The notes under the pieces: generated by a model | Databases searched by the model: none | What the model was told of the DNA's origin: nothing | Seen by the model: the letters and a program-made list of their open reading frames with translations, nothing else | Translations under genes and position numbers: made by a program | Assembly: GCA_913009895.1 (NCBI GenBank) | Contig: CAJVXY010000020.1 | Coordinates: forward strand, 1-55,359 | Source: an uncultured Acidiferrobacteraceae bacterium | GTDB lineage: Bacteria; Pseudomonadota; Gammaproteobacteria; Acidiferrobacterales; SZUA-150 | Direction: 5' to 3' | DNA length: 55,359 nucleotides | In this document: one piece after another, positions 8,751 through 17,607 of the stretch | Layout of the letters: each line of letters opens with the position of its first letter | Position numbering within the stretch: position 1 is the stretch's first letter

Positions 8751-8990
8751 TTAGTAGTTTCTGCTAATCCAGACAGCATCCGCAGCGTCACGTATCTGCC
8801 ATAACCTTATATGCTCGGGAACCCCTGGTCAGCCCTGTAGTTTAGTCACTTTACTGGTTATTCTCTTTGCTGGCCCAATATCACTAAAGACTAACGAAAA
8901 TAGGCCTTTCTCGCCAGTGTCGGCACTGGATTCTGTACCCAATTCAATACCTGGTTCGTCACTTGTAGAGATATTATCAATATTTACTGA
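8751..8990 (-). pseudogene. Decayed 3' fragment of a secreted or carbohydrate-binding protein gene
   Basis: The roughly 340 bp between the glycosyltransferase and comA hold a coding remnant. On the minus strand one frame reads from about 8990 to a TAA at 8753-8751, interrupted once by an in-frame TGA at 8831-8829. The first part includes GLFSLVFSDIGPAKRITS, and after the TGA the frame ends HIRLWQIRDAADAVWISRNY. That last segment resembles the closing strand of malectin-like or CBM-type carbohydrate-binding domains (hydrophobic strand, acidic turn, terminal V-W/I strand). No start codon and no upstream domain remain; further upstream the frame is stopped at 8993 and again near 9056. Coding origin is likely; the domain name is tentative. 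Confidence 0.5.
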
Positions 8991-9070
8991 TTATCGCCTA
9001 TCCAGACTTACTTGGGGCTTACAGATAGAAGGCTCACATGTATTTAGTCGCAATTATGCCGGATAGTGCA

Positions 9071-10213
9071 TTAATTACCCACCAATTGACCATAGGTGGC
9101 CTCCAATTGTTTAATAATACGGGTTATTTCAAATTTTTCCCGGGCAGTTTTTCTGGCCTGGGCCTGTATTTTCAGGCGTTTTTCCTGGTCCTGATACAGA
9201 TCAAGAACCGCCGCGGCAATCTCATCCGGGCTTCCGGGCGCGACGAGTATTCCATTTATGTTGTTTTCAATAACCTCGATATTACCGCCCACTGCTGTTG
9301 CGACCACGGCCTTGCCCATGGCAATTGATTCAAGCATGGTATTGGACATGCCTTCCGAGTCCGAACACAGTATTGAGATATTAAATGCTGAAAGCGCCGG
9401 AATAACGTTTGTTAATTTGCCAGTGAGTACAAACTTGTCCTTCAAATTATATTTTTCGAGTAAGCGATCAATATTCTTTGCTGTTTCTTCGTAACCTTCC
9501 CCAACAACCATAAATCTGACATTTTGAATTTTATCCGAGATTATTTTTGCTGCCTCAATAAAAACATCATGGCGTTTTTCCGGTCTTAATGCCGCCAATA
9601 TTCCGATTACAAATTCATCTTCTGTGATGTTATATTTTTTACGAAGCAAATCTCCTTCTGCTTCCTGCCCGTCATACTTCGTGTTGCTTATGCCATTATG
9701 TATTGTAATTATTTTATCCGGATTAAGGCCTTCTTTTTTTATAGATTTTCTTCTTACCTGCTCGCTTACAGCGATAACCTTTTTCGTAACAATATTCATA
9801 AATCTATAAAGCCACCAATGATGTTTTTGATGCCAATAACCCATATCCCGCCTGGTTGTGATTAGAATATGTTTTTTAAATGGTACCCAGGTTACGAGAC
9901 TCGCCATTAAATTAGGATTAAACATATAAGACTGGAGAATATCGGTATTGTTGTCCCTGATCAGTCGCCGGATTTGCAGTAATACATTAAGTGTCTTTAC
10001 CGGGCTCATCAGATTTTCTAGTTCAAACACTTTTGTTTGAATAGGTAATGATTCAATTTCCGAAAACTTTGTTCCTGCAAAACGAAGACAAATTACGCAC
10101 ACGTTAAATCGTTTATAATCAATGTTATTTAATATACTTATCAGATGGGTTTGCGCGCCCGCCCAGCCTATGAAGTCTATAATATAAGTAATAGATATTT
10201 TTTTATTTACCAT
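9071..10213 (-). CDS. Glycosyltransferase family 4 (GT-B)
   Basis: A 380-residue cytoplasmic or membrane-associated retaining glycosyltransferase, presumably building the exopolysaccharide repeat unit from nucleotide sugars. The N-terminal acceptor domain starts ITYIIDFIGWAGAQTHLISIL (shown here as its first strands). The C-terminal donor domain carries GILAALRPEKRHD, MVVGEGYE and the EX7E motif SEGMSNTMLES with GKAVVATAVGG. It is 18 bp downstream of the DUF218 gene and is the last intact gene before the decayed fragment and comA. Donor and acceptor cannot be predicted. Confidence 0.87.
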   Translation of the reverse strand: MVNKKISITYIIDFIGWAGAQTHLISILNNIDYKRFNVCVICLRFAGTKFSEIESLPIQTKVFELENLMSPVKTLNVLLQIRRLIRDNNTDILQSYMFNPNLMASLVTWVPFKKHILITTRRDMGYWHQKHHWWLYRFMNIVTKKVIAVSEQVRRKSIKKEGLNPDKIITIHNGISNTKYDGQEAEGDLLRKKYNITEDEFVIGILAALRPEKRHDVFIEAAKIISDKIQNVRFMVVGEGYEETAKNIDRLLEKYNLKDKFVLTGKLTNVIPALSAFNISILCSDSEGMSNTMLESIAMGKAVVATAVGGNIEVIENNINGILVAPGSPDEIAAAVLDLYQDQEKRLKIQAQARKTAREKFEITRIIKQLEATYGQLVGN

Positions 10214-10231
10214 GCTTTAGCGGCCCAAGTT

Positions 10232-10981
10232 TTATATTTTTCCTTTGACCCAGTACCAGGCATATCCCATCACCTCATGCATTGATTCAGTACTTTTAGT
10301 TAAAGCACTAATTTGCGGTAATAGTGCTTCCGGTAAATATGTTTCTACATATCTGCTGTTTACCGGGTAAGGACAAGGGTTAATGCCAGCCTTTCTAAAA
10401 GCTGCCCAGGCCCTGGGCATATGTATTGCTGAAGTAACCAGTACAGGCGTAGTAACTTTGTTTTCTTCGACCATTTCCGCTATAGCTTCTGCGCTTTCAT
10501 ATGTATTTTTTGAAATTCTATCAAGGTAAATTCTTGTTTTACTGATCCCGTTCTGGATTGCGAGATACTTCATTAAATCAGCTTCCCGGATTGCTCCCCC
10601 ATAACCGCCAGAAAAAATAATTTTTGTTTTTGAGTATTCTTTTGCCAGCTTGATCCCCAACAGTGCCCGCCTGTAACTATCTTCTTTTAAGCGCCACACT
10701 TCATCTTCAGAATCCGGATCTCCATATATGCCGCCGGCTAGAACTATGATTGCTTCCTGATTTTCAATTTTGCAGTTTGTTTCATTGTTTCTGGTTTCAA
10801 TGATATTAACCAGCCTGTTTGCACCCAATGGAGTAGCTAGAATCAGGTAAACAGCCAGAAAAGCTGTAACTGTAATAAGCTGGTTAATACTTTTATAATG
10901 CCTCCAGAGCATGATTGCAGTAACGATAATTCCCCATGCAAACAACGCAGTTGGCTCTAGTGCAATACTTATCCAGTCCAT
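10232..10981 (-). CDS. YdcF/ElyC/SanA-like DUF218 membrane protein
   Basis: A 249-residue protein with two N-terminal membrane helices (about residues 8-25 and 33-50) followed by a DUF218 domain: AIIVLAGGIYGDPDSEDE, KIIFSGGYGGAIREADLM, ISKNTYESA and VLVTSAIHMPRAWAAF. DUF218 proteins such as ElyC and SanA affect envelope or peptidoglycan and undecaprenyl-phosphate metabolism; members occur in many polysaccharide clusters. The conserved Gly/Glu/His residues are present, so it is probably functional. Its biochemical reaction is not established. It follows the propeller protein by 16 bp. Confidence 0.83.
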   Translation of the reverse strand: MDWISIALEPTALFAWGIIVTAIMLWRHYKSINQLITVTAFLAVYLILATPLGANRLVNIIETRNNETNCKIENQEAIIVLAGGIYGDPDSEDEVWRLKEDSYRRALLGIKLAKEYSKTKIIFSGGYGGAIREADLMKYLAIQNGISKTRIYLDRISKNTYESAEAIAEMVEENKVTTPVLVTSAIHMPRAWAAFRKAGINPCPYPVNSRYVETYLPEALLPQISALTKSTESMHEVMGYAWYWVKGKI

Positions 10982-10997
10982 AATAATTTATCGGTAG

Positions 10998-12209
10998 TTA
11001 GTCTGACTTTGCTTTAAGATCTACCAGGTAATCACTTACCGGACCACTTCCCCAGTTACTTGCAAATATTATTTTGGTTCCTGCACGATTTGTCACAGCT
11101 TGTTGTTCGGCAAAATATCCACCAGTTTTGCGACTACTTCTATGGTGTGCGACGCGTCTTGTTTCATTGGAGCCATCAAGTTTTACCCAGAAAACCTCGT
11201 AGTCGTGGTTGGGATATTTGAGATCTCCGCCCTGGGTTGAAATCAAGGCCCAGCCAGGATTATCAAGATTCCTGCATGACACGTGGGGTGTTGATCTCCA
11301 GCCAATCCTTACGAGTATTTTAATTTCACCAGTCTTAAGATTAGCAATATTAATATTTCTGTTGCTGTCTATCTCATAGTCCGCACCATCAAAAACAAGG
11401 TATTCCGAACCGTCTTTGCCCAGGCATAAGTCCCCGTGTCCAAATGTGCCTTTTGGAAGATCACGCAAATATTTCATATTGATATCATAAATACGTGAAC
11501 GGTATTTACCCATTGCCACGACATAATTACCACCGGGTGAGACACTTACCCAGTCTGCAACCACCTTACCTGGCACATCATCAATATTGCTGATTTTATT
11601 CTTAAGAATATCGTATACAAATAGTTCGTTCTTGCCCTCTTTGGTACCAACAAGCGCATAATATCTGCCTGCCTTATCTATATTTCCTTCAAGCTTGCCT
11701 CTTACCCTGTCGTATTTACTGAAATCTCGAAGCAATTTTCTTGAGTTGGATTTTACGTCGTAGATAAACATGCCTCTTCCCTTGGCTCGCTTGTTTATAC
11801 GGCCCAGGTAATAAAATTTGTCAGGGTCTGTCGGGTGCCATTGTATTTCTGGTTCCCTGCTCCATAAAATTAGCTGCTGAATAGGCTCCCATTTTACTGC
11901 ATCGTAAAGCCATTTACTGCCATTACTGGCGAACATAACAGCCAGTGTTTCGTCAGCATTAAATGGGTTGGCTTTGGAATAATAATGACGAACGCGACTT
12001 GCTTTTGGAACCTGTGATGGCGCAGTAATGCGTTTGATTACTGTCTTGAAAACCGGGTCCACATAAGTTTCATGCAGCGCAGGTCGTACCAGTTTTGGTA
12101 CCGGAAGTAATGCATGACCTTTTTTTAAGTTGGAATAATTTTCAGCTCCATTAATTACCGATACTTGCAATAAGGTTACGATAAAAATAACAACGTGTTT
12201 TAATTTCAT
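10998..12209 (-). CDS. Secreted propeller-like protein of unknown function
   Basis: A 403-residue protein with an N-terminal signal peptide (VVIFIVTLLQVSVINGA, then mature ENYS). Repeating blocks such as IQWHPTDPDKFYYLG, GRYYALVGTKEGKNELFVYD, WVSVSPGGNYVVAMG, HVSCRNLDNPGWALIST and TNRAGTKIIFASNWGSG look like TolB/WD40-type beta-propeller blades. The layout resembles oligogalacturonate-lyase-like (PL22) propellers, so a periplasmic or extracellular polysaccharide lyase or binding protein is possible, but I cannot identify catalytic residues. It sits in the middle of the EPS operon, so a role in trimming, releasing or sensing the polysaccharide is the simplest inference. Confidence 0.6.
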   Translation of the reverse strand: MKLKHVVIFIVTLLQVSVINGAENYSNLKKGHALLPVPKLVRPALHETYVDPVFKTVIKRITAPSQVPKASRVRHYYSKANPFNADETLAVMFASNGSKWLYDAVKWEPIQQLILWSREPEIQWHPTDPDKFYYLGRINKRAKGRGMFIYDVKSNSRKLLRDFSKYDRVRGKLEGNIDKAGRYYALVGTKEGKNELFVYDILKNKISNIDDVPGKVVADWVSVSPGGNYVVAMGKYRSRIYDINMKYLRDLPKGTFGHGDLCLGKDGSEYLVFDGADYEIDSNRNINIANLKTGEIKILVRIGWRSTPHVSCRNLDNPGWALISTQGGDLKYPNHDYEVFWVKLDGSNETRRVAHHRSSRKTGGYFAEQQAVTNRAGTKIIFASNWGSGPVSDYLVDLKAKSD

Positions 12210-12275
12210 GATTACAGTTACTCCAAATAGAATATTTTTTTATATTCGTTCCAGTAATTATTTCTAAATTATTTA

Positions 12276-13400
12276 TTACAGGTAATCCTGGTACACCTTT
12301 GCATCACCTTCCACCCATTGTTTTCTTGAAAATAGCGTCTCCACCCTTTCCCTGGCATTTTTTCCGAACGCCCTGAATCTTTCATTCTGCAGGATATCCT
12401 GCATGCGCCGCGTTAAATCCTCGACATTAGCTGCCTCAAATAAATATCCAGTTTTGCCTTCATCCACTACCTCGGGGCAACCACCGATTCTTGGTGCAAT
12501 CACCGCCTTACCTGCAGCCATGGCCTCCCTGGCTGCAAGCGGAAATGATTCACGGGTCGATGAAAGCACGAATGCATCAAATAATGCCAGATGCTCGGAA
12601 ACATTTCGTTGCAGACCCGTAAATATAACCGTTTCAGAAAGCTTCAGCTCCTCTGAAAGCGCCTTGACTTCATCCATTAACGGGCCATCTCCCACGATTA
12701 ATAGCCTGGCATTTGGTTCGGTCTTGATTAACCTGGAAAATGCCCTGAGTAAATATTGATGACCTTTTTCCTCCGATAATCTGGCAACAATGCCCAGGAT
12801 TTTGTGCGTATTCTTATCCAGGCCATATTTTTTCAATAGTTCGTCGGTGGCTGCCATGGGCAAAAATTTATCAGTATCTATACCGCTGTGTATGACGCAA
12901 CTTTTTTGCTCGCCAAGACCACTGGCCATGAGCCTGTTGCGCTCGTAATGTGACTCAAAAATTACGTAGTCAGTACACTTGTTCAAGATATACCCGCCAT
13001 ATTTAAAATGTACCGGGTTGTGAATATTATGGATGGTGGTAATTATTGGCAGCCGTTTGCCAGTTTTTTTTACCTTGTAGGAGAACGGAAGCATACGCAG
13101 ACTAAAATAACTGGCAATTGTTGAGCGCACCGATTGTGGCGCTAATATCTCAATGCCCTCTTGTTTGATAAATTTCCTCAAAGCCAGCCCTACACGGATC
13201 ATTCCCAGTATTCCTTTAAAATGGAAATCCAGATTTACAAAAATCCCGCCTTTTGATTTTAGCTCGTTAAGTAATACGCCCTGGGTAGAAGCTACATAAA
13301 CTTTATGACCCTGTTTGCTCAAATCCTCTGATAACGCCAGCATGTCTGATTGTACACCGCCAACACCAAACGGTTCGGTCAATAAATATAGGAGTTTCAT
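12276..13400 (-). CDS. Glycosyltransferase family 4 (GT-B)
   Basis: A 374-residue GT4 enzyme. The N-terminal domain begins with LTEPFGVGGVQSDMLALSED (glycine-rich acceptor loop). The donor domain has GIVARLSEEKGHQYLL, LLIVGDGPLMDEV and the EX7E motif RESFPLAAREAMAAGKAVIA with the following APRIGGCPEVV. It probably adds one sugar of the repeat unit at the cytoplasmic face of the inner membrane. It is separated by 18 bp from the upstream deacetylase gene and by 66 bp from the following propeller gene. Sugar specificity is unknown. Confidence 0.88.
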   Translation of the reverse strand: MKLLYLLTEPFGVGGVQSDMLALSEDLSKQGHKVYVASTQGVLLNELKSKGGIFVNLDFHFKGILGMIRVGLALRKFIKQEGIEILAPQSVRSTIASYFSLRMLPFSYKVKKTGKRLPIITTIHNIHNPVHFKYGGYILNKCTDYVIFESHYERNRLMASGLGEQKSCVIHSGIDTDKFLPMAATDELLKKYGLDKNTHKILGIVARLSEEKGHQYLLRAFSRLIKTEPNARLLIVGDGPLMDEVKALSEELKLSETVIFTGLQRNVSEHLALFDAFVLSSTRESFPLAAREAMAAGKAVIAPRIGGCPEVVDEGKTGYLFEAANVEDLTRRMQDILQNERFRAFGKNARERVETLFSRKQWVEGDAKVYQDYL

Positions 13401-13418
13401 TCTATTTATACTCTGAAA

Positions 13419-14222
13419 TTACTTGTTATTATTTCTGGCTGCCCTGGCAAAATTTCGTTGGCGACGCCAGTGTAACAGCTGATGAATTATATCAAATGCG
13501 CCTGATAATTTGGCTTTTATATCAGCTGGTCCGTCTTTCTGTGTAATTTCTACACGTCTCAATAAATAACGATCAATCCCTGGTCTGTTTTTACCTGGTG
13601 CGACAGTAACTGCGGCCAGGTAACCCGCCTCCTTGACAAAGTTCATCTCCCTTACACCAAAGTCACCTGACGGATAGCAAAAATAATTAACCGGGCTACC
13701 TATCTTTTCTTCAATAATTTTTTTGCTTTCAATTATTTCATTTTTCGATTCAACTGCATCTAATGACGATAAATACGGATGGCTTAGTGTATGCGATCCA
13801 ATAGTAATACCAGGCATAACATGTAGTTCTTTTACCTCGTCCCAGTCCAGATGAAGTCTTTGTTTTTCATTATTATATCTTGGGTGCCGTTTAACCTGGT
13901 CACAGAACTGGCTCGTGATAAATATTGTTGCAGGTACTTTATATTTCTCGAGTATTGGTATTGCGTAAACCAGGTTATCCAGGTAACCGTCGTCAAAAGT
14001 TACTGCCACAGTATTCTTTTTAATTGATCCTGATTCTAACTCTGCTATTACGTTATCAAGACTGATTATACGGTAGTGTTCAGATAAATATCTTATTTGC
14101 TCTGAAAATTTATCCGGGTCAACTGTGAGCTGATCATATTTATCATTTTTGCATACCCTGTGATACATTAATATGCGCATACCGGGCCTTAGTGTTTCCA
14201 TCGTCCTGGTGTACGGTAACAT
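13419..14222 (-). CDS. Polysaccharide deacetylase, NodB domain
   Basis: A carbohydrate esterase 4 (NodB) protein: it removes N- or O-acetyl groups from sugar polymers using a divalent metal. The motif-1 block TFDDGYLDN, motif 2 SHTLSHPYLSSL and the strand YFCYPSGDFG are present. The open frame extends to a TTG at 14375, overlapping the preceding glycosyltransferase by more than 100 bp. The overlapping part looks like shadow coding, so I place the start at ATG 14222 (protein MLPYTRTMETLRPGMRILMY..., 267 residues), 37 bp after that gene's stop; ATG 14312 is the alternative. No signal peptide is evident, which fits a cytoplasmic or membrane-peripheral role or an undetected export signal. Confidence 0.85.
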   Translation of the reverse strand: MLPYTRTMETLRPGMRILMYHRVCKNDKYDQLTVDPDKFSEQIRYLSEHYRIISLDNVIAELESGSIKKNTVAVTFDDGYLDNLVYAIPILEKYKVPATIFITSQFCDQVKRHPRYNNEKQRLHLDWDEVKELHVMPGITIGSHTLSHPYLSSLDAVESKNEIIESKKIIEEKIGSPVNYFCYPSGDFGVREMNFVKEAGYLAAVTVAPGKNRPGIDRYLLRRVEITQKDGPADIKAKLSGAFDIIHQLLHWRRQRNFARAARNNNK

Positions 14223-14259
14223 CGATTGAGTAATGCCCGACCTGATAAATTTTTTAAAC

Positions 14260-15372
14260 TTATTCAATTGATATGCCTTTACTGGCCAGGGCCTGCTTGT
14301 AAATTTTTTCATATTTTTGAGATACTGTTGCTGCACTATAATGCAAGCGAACCATTTCTTTGGCTGCAGTACCAAGGCGCAACCTCAGTTTATTGTCAGT
14401 AATTACTTTGACTAAGTTTTCCGCTAATTCAGCACTGTCGTCAACATCAACCAGTAAGCCGTTTTCATTGTGCGTTATAACATCCGGGATGCCGCCAACC
14501 CGTGTTGCAACAACAGTTTTTCCCATGGCCATTGCTTCCAGGAGCGCCATTGGCAAGCCTTCCCATTTTGATGGCATGACAAATATATCTATTGCTGCAA
14601 GTATTGCTGGTATATCCGGCCGTTGCCCCATTAATGTAATTGAATCATTGAGGTCAAATTTTTTAATATTTTTTTTGATGTCTGATCTCAACTCTCCTTC
14701 ACCCACAAAATAGAAATGAAAATCCGGACATTTTTCTTTAATGGTTTTTATTACCGGCAAAAGATCCTGATGTCCTTTTGCTGGATGCAACCTGCCGATA
14801 ACAACCAGGTTAATAGTGTCTGGTTTTGTTGCCATATCAATCGGCGTAACATTCTCAAACCGGCTTAAATCGATACCGTTTGCCACAACCTTGACGCGTT
14901 TGGCGGATAGTCCATCTTTCTTGATTAAAACGTTAGCCACTTCATCAGAACATGCAATAACATTCGTAGATACTTTTGCCAGCACCCAATCTATGAACCT
15001 GTGAATTTTTGTTTTCCACGTATTTGTACTGTGAACGGTATTCACTATGCACGGTACCCTGGCAAGAAAAGCAGCAAGACGTCCCCAGCTATCTGCGGTA
15101 AAAAGGTGCGTATGTACGACATCTACATTATTTAACCGTAACCATTTTCGAAGGCGAAATATCAGGCCAATATCCAGTTTATGTCTGCGATTAAAAATAA
15201 TGACTGGCACGTCCATGTTCTCTAATTCTTCAACAAGCTCGCCACCCGCTACCAGGCAGACAACCGTAAATGTAAAATCGTTTGACCTGTTTTTCAGTAC
15301 ATCAACAAGCAGACGTTCGGCACCGTCAGGTGGTAAACGATCAATTATATGGGCAACATGGCGTCGCATCAC
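14260..15372 (-). CDS. Glycosyltransferase family 4 (GT-B)
   Basis: A 370-residue GT4 enzyme. The N-terminal domain has HIIDRLPPDGAERLLVDVL, a typical acceptor-side loop, and VVHTHLFTADSWGRLA. The donor domain has LVVIGRLHPAKGHQDLL, FYFVGEGELR and the EX7E motif KWEGLPMALLEAMAMGKTVV followed by VGGIPDVI. Its ATG overlaps the stop of the O-antigen-ligase-like gene by 4 bp (ATGA), indicating translational coupling. It presumably adds one residue of the EPS repeat. Confidence 0.89.
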   Translation of the reverse strand: MMRRHVAHIIDRLPPDGAERLLVDVLKNRSNDFTFTVVCLVAGGELVEELENMDVPVIIFNRRHKLDIGLIFRLRKWLRLNNVDVVHTHLFTADSWGRLAAFLARVPCIVNTVHSTNTWKTKIHRFIDWVLAKVSTNVIACSDEVANVLIKKDGLSAKRVKVVANGIDLSRFENVTPIDMATKPDTINLVVIGRLHPAKGHQDLLPVIKTIKEKCPDFHFYFVGEGELRSDIKKNIKKFDLNDSITLMGQRPDIPAILAAIDIFVMPSKWEGLPMALLEAMAMGKTVVATRVGGIPDVITHNENGLLVDVDDSAELAENLVKVITDNKLRLRLGTAAKEMVRLHYSAATVSQKYEKIYKQALASKGISIE

Positions 15373-16847
15373 TTCGAGAATTCTTTTTCAAGTGCGAGTT
15401 TTTCCAGCTCCATCATTAAGTGTGTAATAACGGCAAAATAAATCCAGATATATCCGCTTACATCAATACCAATCATCCTTGATCCAAACATATTAATGAC
15501 CGACATGCCCCCTGCTGTCGCCGCCCCTCCTAAACCTATTGCACGGGCAAATTTCTCCGGATGTTTTCGATAAATTTTTGCACTTTGTAAATAAAGTTTC
15601 AGAATAATAATCAAAAAAGCAATGAGCGCAGGAATACCCATTTGAGAGCTAATCCAAAAATACATATTATGAGTATCACCTTCACGGACGTACTCATCCG
15701 TGTAATCATTTTTTAGTCTTCTGAAATTTTTGAACCCTTTGCCAAATACCGGGCTCTCCATTGTCATTACATAAGCTGCTTTCCACAAAATCAGGCGAGC
15801 CTCTGAACTTGCATCCAGCTTTTCCTCTTCAATTTGTCCCTCTTGTGTTTGGCCCATGCGATCAAGCAGTGACGATGGTATTAATTGTGGCAATGTAATA
15901 AGTACTACGATGCCCATGGCAATGCCAATTACAAGAAACCATTTACCGCGCACATAGCCAATTACAAAAGCCGCCAGGCCAAATGCCAGGTATGCGCCGC
16001 GTGAAAACGTTGAGAGCAGCACCTTAACTGTTACCGCAAAATATGGAATAAGTACCCATGTTCGCCAGTTTCTGTAATAAAGTAAAAAAATTGCCAGAAA
16101 TGGGCCGATGTTATATACAATAAAAGCACCGAAATCATTTGGTTGCAGTTGCGGACCCAGTACTCTTGATTTTTCAATTGAGGCATAACTCATTTTCTCT
16201 ATCATTTCCTGGGCACCCAAGGCAACGCCTATGGCTGTACCCAGCATTAAATAAACGATAATTCGCCTGGCCATTTTCCCATCGCGTATTAAATTTAAAA
16301 ATAAAAAGAATACGAAGAACTGATCAAGCCAACCTTTATACTGGGGCAACACATCGTCAAGCAAATATCCCAATCCACCCGGGCTCATTATTAGTGTCAC
16401 GACCGAGAAAGAACTTAATATTGCCCAAATAAACACGAGTTTCGTATTTGGCATTTTGCCAAACATCGGGCGTTCTTCCCTGCGTGAAATGACAAATAAA
16501 GAGAATATAAGCATCATGATAAGCATGTTTGTTCCATTAATGCCCGGCAAAATTGGAACAACAATCTGCTTGCTCAGCGGCATATATAAAATAAAAGCTG
16601 CCATCAAGCGCTCTGGATCAGTCAGGCTTTTTGTAAAAATCAGTAAGCCATAAATCCCGGCCACACCATACAAGACAAGTTTTGGTAAATGAATGCCCAG
16701 CCCGAGTATCAGGCCCAGTAATATTCCTGGTACAGCCAGAAACATAATCGTTGACTTCAACTGTCCTTCTGTCCAGTAAAATTCCGGACGGGAGATTTCT
16801 TTCTTGTCGTTTTGGTTATCTGGTTGCGATTCGTCGATAGAGTTCAT
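15369..16847 (-). CDS. O-antigen ligase / polysaccharide polymerase-like membrane protein
   Basis: A polytopic membrane protein of about 492 residues with 10-12 predicted helices. The long extracytoplasmic loop typical of the Wzy_C/O-antigen-ligase family lies between residues about 320 and 400 and includes ARLILWKAAYVMTMESPVFG, GKGFKNF and DTHNMYFWISSQMGIPALIAF (first part). The motif pattern G-x-G-x-x-x-F and the conserved H-N before a helix match this family. It would polymerise undecaprenyl-linked repeat units, or act as an exosortase-associated ligase. The frame opens at a TTG at 16865; the ATG at 16847 is preferred. It overlaps the upstream deacetylase gene. Confidence 0.85.
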   Translation of the reverse strand: MNSIDESQPDNQNDKKEISRPEFYWTEGQLKSTIMFLAVPGILLGLILGLGIHLPKLVLYGVAGIYGLLIFTKSLTDPERLMAAFILYMPLSKQIVVPILPGINGTNMLIMMLIFSLFVISRREERPMFGKMPNTKLVFIWAILSSFSVVTLIMSPGGLGYLLDDVLPQYKGWLDQFFVFFLFLNLIRDGKMARRIIVYLMLGTAIGVALGAQEMIEKMSYASIEKSRVLGPQLQPNDFGAFIVYNIGPFLAIFLLYYRNWRTWVLIPYFAVTVKVLLSTFSRGAYLAFGLAAFVIGYVRGKWFLVIGIAMGIVVLITLPQLIPSSLLDRMGQTQEGQIEEEKLDASSEARLILWKAAYVMTMESPVFGKGFKNFRRLKNDYTDEYVREGDTHNMYFWISSQMGIPALIAFLIIILKLYLQSAKIYRKHPEKFARAIGLGGAATAGGMSVINMFGSRMIGIDVSGYIWIYFAVITHLMMELEKLALEKEFSK

Positions 16848-17607
16848 GATAAAGTCTATTTCCAACCATTAGTTTTAATAATGTCTTTAGGCTATTCATT
16901 AATTTTTGTTTATATATTTCAACCAGGTTTCCCTTTGCCAATAAAAGAAATTTATTTCTACTTGTTTTTCCCTTCAGCGCCAGCCGCGGGATGATTTTTT
17001 GATTGTCTCCATTAATTCCTGAGCCAATATCTGAGGTGAAGAACATTTTATAACCAACTTTTATTCCATTGGTAATGTCTCTCCGCTGATACCGTCCGCC
17101 AGGAAAGGAAATCGAGCTAACGTTATTGCCAACATTTTTCTCTATAATATTTTTTGATAATTGTAATTCTTTATATGCTGATTCAGCATCCAGATCTGAG
17201 ATAAATTTATGGGTCATGCCATGAGACTGAATGCTCATACCTGAGTCATGCATTTCTTTAAGTTGTGACCATGTACAAAAATTATTTTTTTTATCTATTA
17301 AATCAGTTGTGATAAAAAATATGGCGCTCATGTTTCTTTTTTTTAACTCTCTATATGCATGGTAATAAAAACTGCTATGGCCATCATCGAACGTGAGCAA
17401 TACACTGTTTTTTTCAAATTTATCACTTATTGCCTGGTAAACTTCCGTTGGTGACAATACATATATGTCGTTGTCATTCAATATGTCCAGTTGGGCACAA
17501 AATTCTGATATTGATATTGCATAAGGGCGATCTTCCTGGTCGATTAATGAAAATTCATTCTCGTTTGCATAGAGCGCATGGTACATAAGTGTGGAGAAAC
17601 GTTTCAT
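16816..17607 (-). CDS. Polysaccharide deacetylase, NodB domain
   Basis: A CE4-type deacetylase of 263 residues from ATG 17607, chosen because GGGAG lies 5 nt upstream and the ATGA overlap with the preceding glycosyltransferase stop is typical translational coupling. Motif 1 is VLLTFDDGHSSFYYHAY (residues about 65-80) and motif 2 is SIQSHGMTHKFISDL. SFPGGRYQRRDI is the third conserved strand. The C-terminus has a basic helix, and the 3' end overlaps the start of the next gene by about 30 bp. It is one of four deacetylases in this cluster. Confidence 0.86.
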   Translation of the reverse strand: MKRFSTLMYHALYANENEFSLIDQEDRPYAISISEFCAQLDILNDNDIYVLSPTEVYQAISDKFEKNSVLLTFDDGHSSFYYHAYRELKKRNMSAIFFITTDLIDKKNNFCTWSQLKEMHDSGMSIQSHGMTHKFISDLDAESAYKELQLSKNIIEKNVGNNVSSISFPGGRYQRRDITNGIKVGYKMFFTSDIGSGINGDNQKIIPRLALKGKTSRNKFLLLAKGNLVEIYKQKLMNSLKTLLKLMVGNRLYHELYRRIATR

